Source: Thermoguttaceae bacterium (GTDB taxonomy: Bacteria; Planctomycetota; Planctomycetia; Pirellulales; Thermoguttaceae). Taken from it: a stretch of 10,298 nt of DNA. The notes under the pieces are model-generated. The model worked only from the letters and a program-made list of their open reading frames with translations, was not told the origin of the DNA and searched no databases. The stretch is taken from assembly GCA_024653385.1 (NCBI GenBank), contig JANLFZ010000006.1, forward strand, positions 19,557 through 29,854, read 5' to 3'. Made by a program: the position numbers and the translations under genes. How positions within the stretch are numbered: position 1 is the first letter of the stretch; every line of letters starts with the position of its first letter. Shown one piece after another: positions 6,858 through 10,298 of the stretch.

Positions 6858-7967
6858 ATGGCCGAATACCTCCTGACAGGGCGAACGCCCGAAGGTAAGA
6901 AAGCGACCGAGCGGGTCGAGGCTGCCTCGGCCGACGACGCCGTGAAGACGCTGCGCGATCGCGGGTACACCGAGATCGTGCTCCACACCGACGACGTCAT
7001 GGCCCAATGCGCCGGACCCGGCCTGACGAACCAGTTCATCACCCCGGCCGACCATGTGGTCATGCGGCGGCTGGGCCAATGGGGGTACATGCTTTTCGTC
7101 CTGGCCAAGCTCTACCGCCAGGGCTGGTCGCTGAACCTCCTGGCGGTCGGATTCCTGGTGTTCCGGCGCGTGATGGCGTACCCCTGGGGTTTTCTCGACG
7201 TGCTGGCGATCGGCTGGCTGCTCATGCCGCTGGTCGTCGTCCTCGTCGGCCAGTTCCTCGGCCCGGCCCGGAAGTACAACGAGCTGATCGAGCAGGTCGC
7301 CTGGGGGCGTTGGGAAGAGACCTTGCGCTTGCTTCCCGCGATCCGCAGCAAGATTCCGCCCCAGGAAGCAGCCGTGCGCGAGGCCCAGGCGCTGGCCGGG
7401 TTGGGTCGGCTGGACGAAGGGCTCGCCGTGTTGCAGCCCTTCGCCGGCGGCAACAGGATCCCCGAGTGGATGTACTGGGGCCTCGTGGCCGACGTGTACC
7501 TGACGGCCCAACAGACGGACCGCGCTCTCGAAGCGGAAGAGCGGGCTGCCGCGCTTGCGCCCGACAACCCCACGGTCCTCGTCGGTCTGGCCTTGACCGT
7601 GCTGCGCTTCCGCCGCGACACGGCGCGGGCTCGGGCGCTGCTTCAGGAGGCGAAGAAGCACCAGATCAGCGACGTGCTGGCCCCTTTCCTGGAGATGACC
7701 GAGGGCATCCTCGCCTTCGAGGAGGGGCATGCCCACCAGGCCGTCGAGCGGCTCGAAAAGGCCCTGGCGGCGGCGACGCGCTTCGTCCATGCCAGCCCGC
7801 TTGTCGGAGCCATGATCGACCGCATGCACACCTACCTCGCCTTGGCGTACGCCGGGACGCGCGACTACGCCGCCGCCCAGCGGCACTTCGCGATCGCGGA
7901 GCCGCGGCTGCGGGCTTTGCGTTCCGACGACCTTCTCCGGCGATGCCGCCAAGTGCTGGGACAATAG
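6858..7967 (+). CDS. Membrane-anchored TPR protein with GspF-N-like N-terminal domain
   Basis: 369 aa, function unknown. Residues 1-45 (AEYLLTGRTPEGKKATERVEAASADDAVKTLRDRGYTEIVLHTDD, read in segments) resemble the small N-terminal domain that opens GspF/PilC inner-membrane proteins of type II secretion: a beta hairpin, a helix with DDAVKTLRDRG, and a closing strand. Two hydrophobic segments follow, at about 91-105 and 112-135. A helical region then runs to the end with TPR-like helix pairs: 143-160, 169-192 (AVREAQALAGLGRLDEGLAVL), 203-233, 236-265, 274-302 and 324-348. Such proteins usually act as scaffolds. GAGGG-type sequence GAGGG (6844-6848) lies 9 bases before ATG 6858 and supports the start. 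It follows the channel gene by 80 bases in the same direction and could be read through from the efflux operon, but nothing in it suggests an efflux role. Confidence 0.72.
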   Translation: MAEYLLTGRTPEGKKATERVEAASADDAVKTLRDRGYTEIVLHTDDVMAQCAGPGLTNQFITPADHVVMRRLGQWGYMLFVLAKLYRQGWSLNLLAVGFLVFRRVMAYPWGFLDVLAIGWLLMPLVVVLVGQFLGPARKYNELIEQVAWGRWEETLRLLPAIRSKIPPQEAAVREAQALAGLGRLDEGLAVLQPFAGGNRIPEWMYWGLVADVYLTAQQTDRALEAEERAAALAPDNPTVLVGLALTVLRFRRDTARARALLQEAKKHQISDVLAPFLEMTEGILAFEEGHAHQAVERLEKALAAATRFVHASPLVGAMIDRMHTYLALAYAGTRDYAAAQRHFAIAEPRLRALRSDDLLRRCRQVLGQ

Positions 7968-7984
7968 CGCGGCGCTCTTGCCGA

Positions 7985-10298
7985 TCACGGGGTGGCAGGC
8001 GGTCGGATCGAGTCGAACACCTCGACGGGCCAACGGGCTAGTCGAACGAAGCCGTCGGGCACCGTTTGCTGGAACTGGACATAGGCCTCGACCTTGCCCC
8101 TGGTCGAATACGAGACCTCGCCGCGACGTGTGCCGAATACCTTGTAGCCCACGAGCGTGCTGTTCTCGAAATCGACGTGAAGCTGTCTGCCTTCCTTGCA
8201 CCCGCAGCAGACGATGCCCGACGAGGGCGTGCCCTGCGGCTGGGAAAAGTTGAGAACGATCAAGCGGCAATCCTTGAACGCCACGCGCGTGCAAAGATCG
8301 TCCACGCCCGGCCAGCCCGCCTGCAAGGCATTGTCGGGACTGATGATCGTGCAATCGTCGAACACGGCATGGGGGCAATCGGGCATGGCGCGGCTTTCGC
8401 CGCGCACGTAGACCCCGCCGGCATCGCCCCACCAGTCGAGGTTCAGGAAATAGCATTGGCGAAACAGGACGGGCTCGGCTTTTCGGGGCGAGTGGGCCAT
8501 GACGGCCGCCCCGGCGAATCGCCCGATCCCCACGCAGTTGTCGACCACTGCCGAGAACTCGGCCCCTTTCTGGCACGTCATGTCCCAGCCGATGCCGCCC
8601 TCGCTCCCGGTGCAGTACAGGTTCCGGTAGATCCAACGGTCCCAGATCGCGCCGGAAAAGTAGGGGTCGCAGTGCCACGGGCCCCACCAGTCGACGCACT
8701 TCAGGCCCGACTCGGGGAGCTTGGATGACACGATCTTGAAGGTGCCCTGCCGGGTCGGGTCGGTACGCACGGCGACGCCCGGGCAGCCCGAATCGATCAC
8801 CACCCAGCCGCTCGCCCCGGAGCCAAGGCTCCCATCGAAATCGCCCACCAAGAGATTGTAGGCCCCCGGCGCGCCTCGGTGGGCGGGGTACAGGTTGGCC
8901 TCGGGGTACGTATCGGGCCGGATGATGACCCGGTGTCCGCCGCGATCGTCGGGAATGGCCGAAAGGGCGGCCTGAATCGTGCGAAACGCCTTGGCCCAAC
9001 TGGTCCCGTCCGAGTTGTCGCCGGCCTTCGACACGTAGAGCGTTACCCCGCGTCGGCCGGCGTAGCCGGGGGCCGAGGGATCGCCCGGCACCGCCGGAGG
9101 CCGAGGGCGTTTTGGCCGGGAAGACGAGGCAGAAAACGCGGCCTTGGGCAACTGCGGATCGAGCAAGCGGAACGCGTCGACCGGCCACAACCCCAGGCGC
9201 TCGAACTCCGGCGGCGTCGGCTGTTCGAACTGAACGTACGCCCCGACCTTGCCTTGGACCGAATACGAAATCGCGCCGGTCCCTTTCCCGGGCGTCTTGT
9301 TGATCTTGGGATCGCAGGTGCCGAAGAGCCGAAAACCCATGAGCAATCCGCCTTCGAAGTCGACGTGAACCTGCTTGGGATCCTCGACGTTGCTCGAGAT
9401 GACTCCCGACGAAGGCGTGCCTCGCGGCTGCGAGAAGTTCAGCGACATCAGCCGGCAATCTTTGAGTCTCACGCGGATGTACTTGCTCGGAAAGAGGATC
9501 TGCACCGCGTTGTCGGGCGCGGCCATGGTGCAGTCTTCGCAGATGACGTCGGGGTCCTCGGGCGGGGAGTTGTTGTAGGAGCCGACCCCCAGTGCCCCGG
9601 CGTCGCCCCACCAGTCCAGCGCCATCAGGAAGCACCGGCGGAACACGATCGGCTCGCCCTTGCGCGTGACCTGATAGCCGAAGCCGGCGCCGAACGCCCG
9701 GCCGATGCTCACACAGTCTTCCATGATCACCGTGAATCCTTCGCCGCTCTTGTTGGTGAGGTCCCAGAACAGGCCTCCGTCGCCGCCGGTGGCGTACAGG
9801 TTCCGCAGGATCCACCGGTCCCAGCCGATGGCGGAAAACGTGGGGGCGGTGTGCTGGGGCGACCACCCTTGGGTCGTCGCGCGGATCGTGCCCCACCAAT
9901 CGTAGCTCTTGAACCCTTTTTCCGGGTCGCTCGAGTCGATCACCACCCGGCCCACGGCGCCCGAGCCAAAGCGGCCGTCCACGTCGCCGATCAGCAGGTT
10001 GTACGACCCCGGCGCACCCTTGTGGCTGGTAAACAGATTGGCCTCGACATAGGTATCCGGACGGACGACGATGCAATGTCCGCCCCGCTCGTCGGGCACG
10101 GCCGACAGCGCGGCCTGGATCGTCCGAAAGGCCCTCGGCCAACTGCTGCCGTCCGAGTCATCGCCCAGCTTCGACACGTAGATCGTCTTTCCCTTGCGGC
10201 CGGTATAATCCGCGGCCGCTGGGTCCCAAGACGCCGCGCAGAGGTCCGCGGCAAACTGGCCCGCCAGAAACAACGCGAGCAAAAGGGTCAAACAGGCT
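7985..10298 (-). CDS. Secreted tandem-duplicated right-handed parallel beta-helix protein (5' end outside window)
   Basis: At least 770 residues are visible, ending at TGA 7987-7985. Numbered from TTG 10291, residues 2-19 (TLLLALFLAGQFAADLCA) are the hydrophobic core and end of a secretion signal. The frame is still open at the edge, so the true start, with its basic n-region, is probably just outside. The mature protein has two homologous domains, about 26-378 and 407-764, joined by a Pro/Ser/Arg-rich linker. Each opens with the pattern IYVSKxGDxSDGxSWxxAFRTIQAAL, typical of DUF1565-like pectin-lyase-fold proteins. Each then shares the blocks PDTYxEANL, WDRWIxRNLY, FRxCxxxxLDWWGDAG, NFSQPxGTPSSG and GKVxAYVQF. 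No catalytic set of a known polysaccharide lyase or hydrolase was recognised, so carbohydrate binding or cleavage is only a family-level guess. It converges on the TPR gene with 17 bases between stops. Confidence 0.82.
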   Translation of the reverse strand, partial: ACLTLLLALFLAGQFAADLCAASWDPAAADYTGRKGKTIYVSKLGDDSDGSSWPRAFRTIQAALSAVPDERGGHCIVVRPDTYVEANLFTSHKGAPGSYNLLIGDVDGRFGSGAVGRVVIDSSDPEKGFKSYDWWGTIRATTQGWSPQHTAPTFSAIGWDRWILRNLYATGGDGGLFWDLTNKSGEGFTVIMEDCVSIGRAFGAGFGYQVTRKGEPIVFRRCFLMALDWWGDAGALGVGSYNNSPPEDPDVICEDCTMAAPDNAVQILFPSKYIRVRLKDCRLMSLNFSQPRGTPSSGVISSNVEDPKQVHVDFEGGLLMGFRLFGTCDPKINKTPGKGTGAISYSVQGKVGAYVQFEQPTPPEFERLGLWPVDAFRLLDPQLPKAAFSASSSRPKRPRPPAVPGDPSAPGYAGRRGVTLYVSKAGDNSDGTSWAKAFRTIQAALSAIPDDRGGHRVIIRPDTYPEANLYPAHRGAPGAYNLLVGDFDGSLGSGASGWVVIDSGCPGVAVRTDPTRQGTFKIVSSKLPESGLKCVDWWGPWHCDPYFSGAIWDRWIYRNLYCTGSEGGIGWDMTCQKGAEFSAVVDNCVGIGRFAGAAVMAHSPRKAEPVLFRQCYFLNLDWWGDAGGVYVRGESRAMPDCPHAVFDDCTIISPDNALQAGWPGVDDLCTRVAFKDCRLIVLNFSQPQGTPSSGIVCCGCKEGRQLHVDFENSTLVGYKVFGTRRGEVSYSTRGKVEAYVQFQQTVPDGFVRLARWPVEVFDSIRPPATP
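8000..9073 (-). repeat. Beta-helix domain copy 2 of the tandem duplication
   Basis: About residues 407-764 of the same protein. It differs from copy 1 by an insertion around residues 503-530 (the segment with RTDPTRQGTFKIVSSKLPES) and by twice as many cysteines: 14, including a Cys-Cys-Gly-Cys cluster at 695-698. The copies are clearly diverged, so this is an old duplication. Confidence 0.8.
9158..10216 (-). repeat. Beta-helix domain copy 1 of the tandem duplication
   Basis: About residues 26-378 of the beta-helix protein. It aligns block by block with copy 2: TIYVSKLGDDSDGSSW against TLYVSKAGDNSDGTSW, and LNFSQPRGTPSSGV against LNFSQPQGTPSSGI. It contains 7 cysteines and a stretch before GAISYSVQGKV (PKINKTPGKGT) that is absent from copy 2. 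Confidence 0.8.

Noticed and set aside
7968..7984. Bidirectional terminator between the convergent TPR and beta-helix genes
   Set aside because: The 17-base gap contains no stem-loop with a T-run on either strand; termination must occur within the neighbouring genes or by Rho.
6765..10142. Very long minus-strand open frame (1125 codons) across the TPR gene and the beta-helix gene
   Set aside because: It is the wrong frame of two well-supported genes. Its translation is Arg/Gly/Pro-rich low complexity with no domain, as expected from GC-rich codon bias.

Overview
The window reads as GC-rich chromosomal DNA from a Planctomycetes-like bacterium. This is an inference from family content: a Tat-exported Gfo/Idh/MocA oxidoreductase, a TPR protein with a GspF-like N-terminal domain, and a secreted Asp-Gly-rich parallel beta-helix protein, all common in that phylum. 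No rRNA or tRNA was seen to test it, and I see no mobile element or CRISPR array.

Layout. (1) Positions 1-317, minus strand: the N-terminal part of an oxidoreductase that runs off the left edge. (2) Positions 318-758: a divergent intergenic region. Its right half holds a sigma70-like promoter followed at once by a fluoride riboswitch (crcB RNA motif) on the plus strand. P1, the pseudoknot, P3 and the fluoride-site nucleotides can all be placed in the sequence. (3) Positions 759-6777, plus strand: a complete tripartite efflux set, made of an RND permease, a periplasmic adaptor 3 bases downstream, and a TolC/CzcC-like outer-membrane channel after a 187-base gap that contains two hairpins. (4) Positions 6858-7967, plus strand: a membrane-anchored TPR protein of unknown role. 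(5) Positions 7985-10298, minus strand: a secreted protein built from two tandem copies of a ~355-residue beta-helix domain, with its first codons beyond the right edge. It converges on the TPR gene with 17 bases between the stop codons.

How the parts work together. The riboswitch points at the RND permease, and no other credible gene lies between them. The simplest reading is that intracellular fluoride turns on an RND-adaptor-TolC pump. Fluoride riboswitches usually sit before crcB/Fluc or CLC-F fluoride exporters, so a whole tripartite RND system as the target is the most interesting point in this window. Whether the pump moves fluoride itself or relieves some secondary effect of fluoride cannot be told from sequence. 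The other three genes look like ordinary planctomycete-type chromosomal genes with no evident link to the efflux operon.
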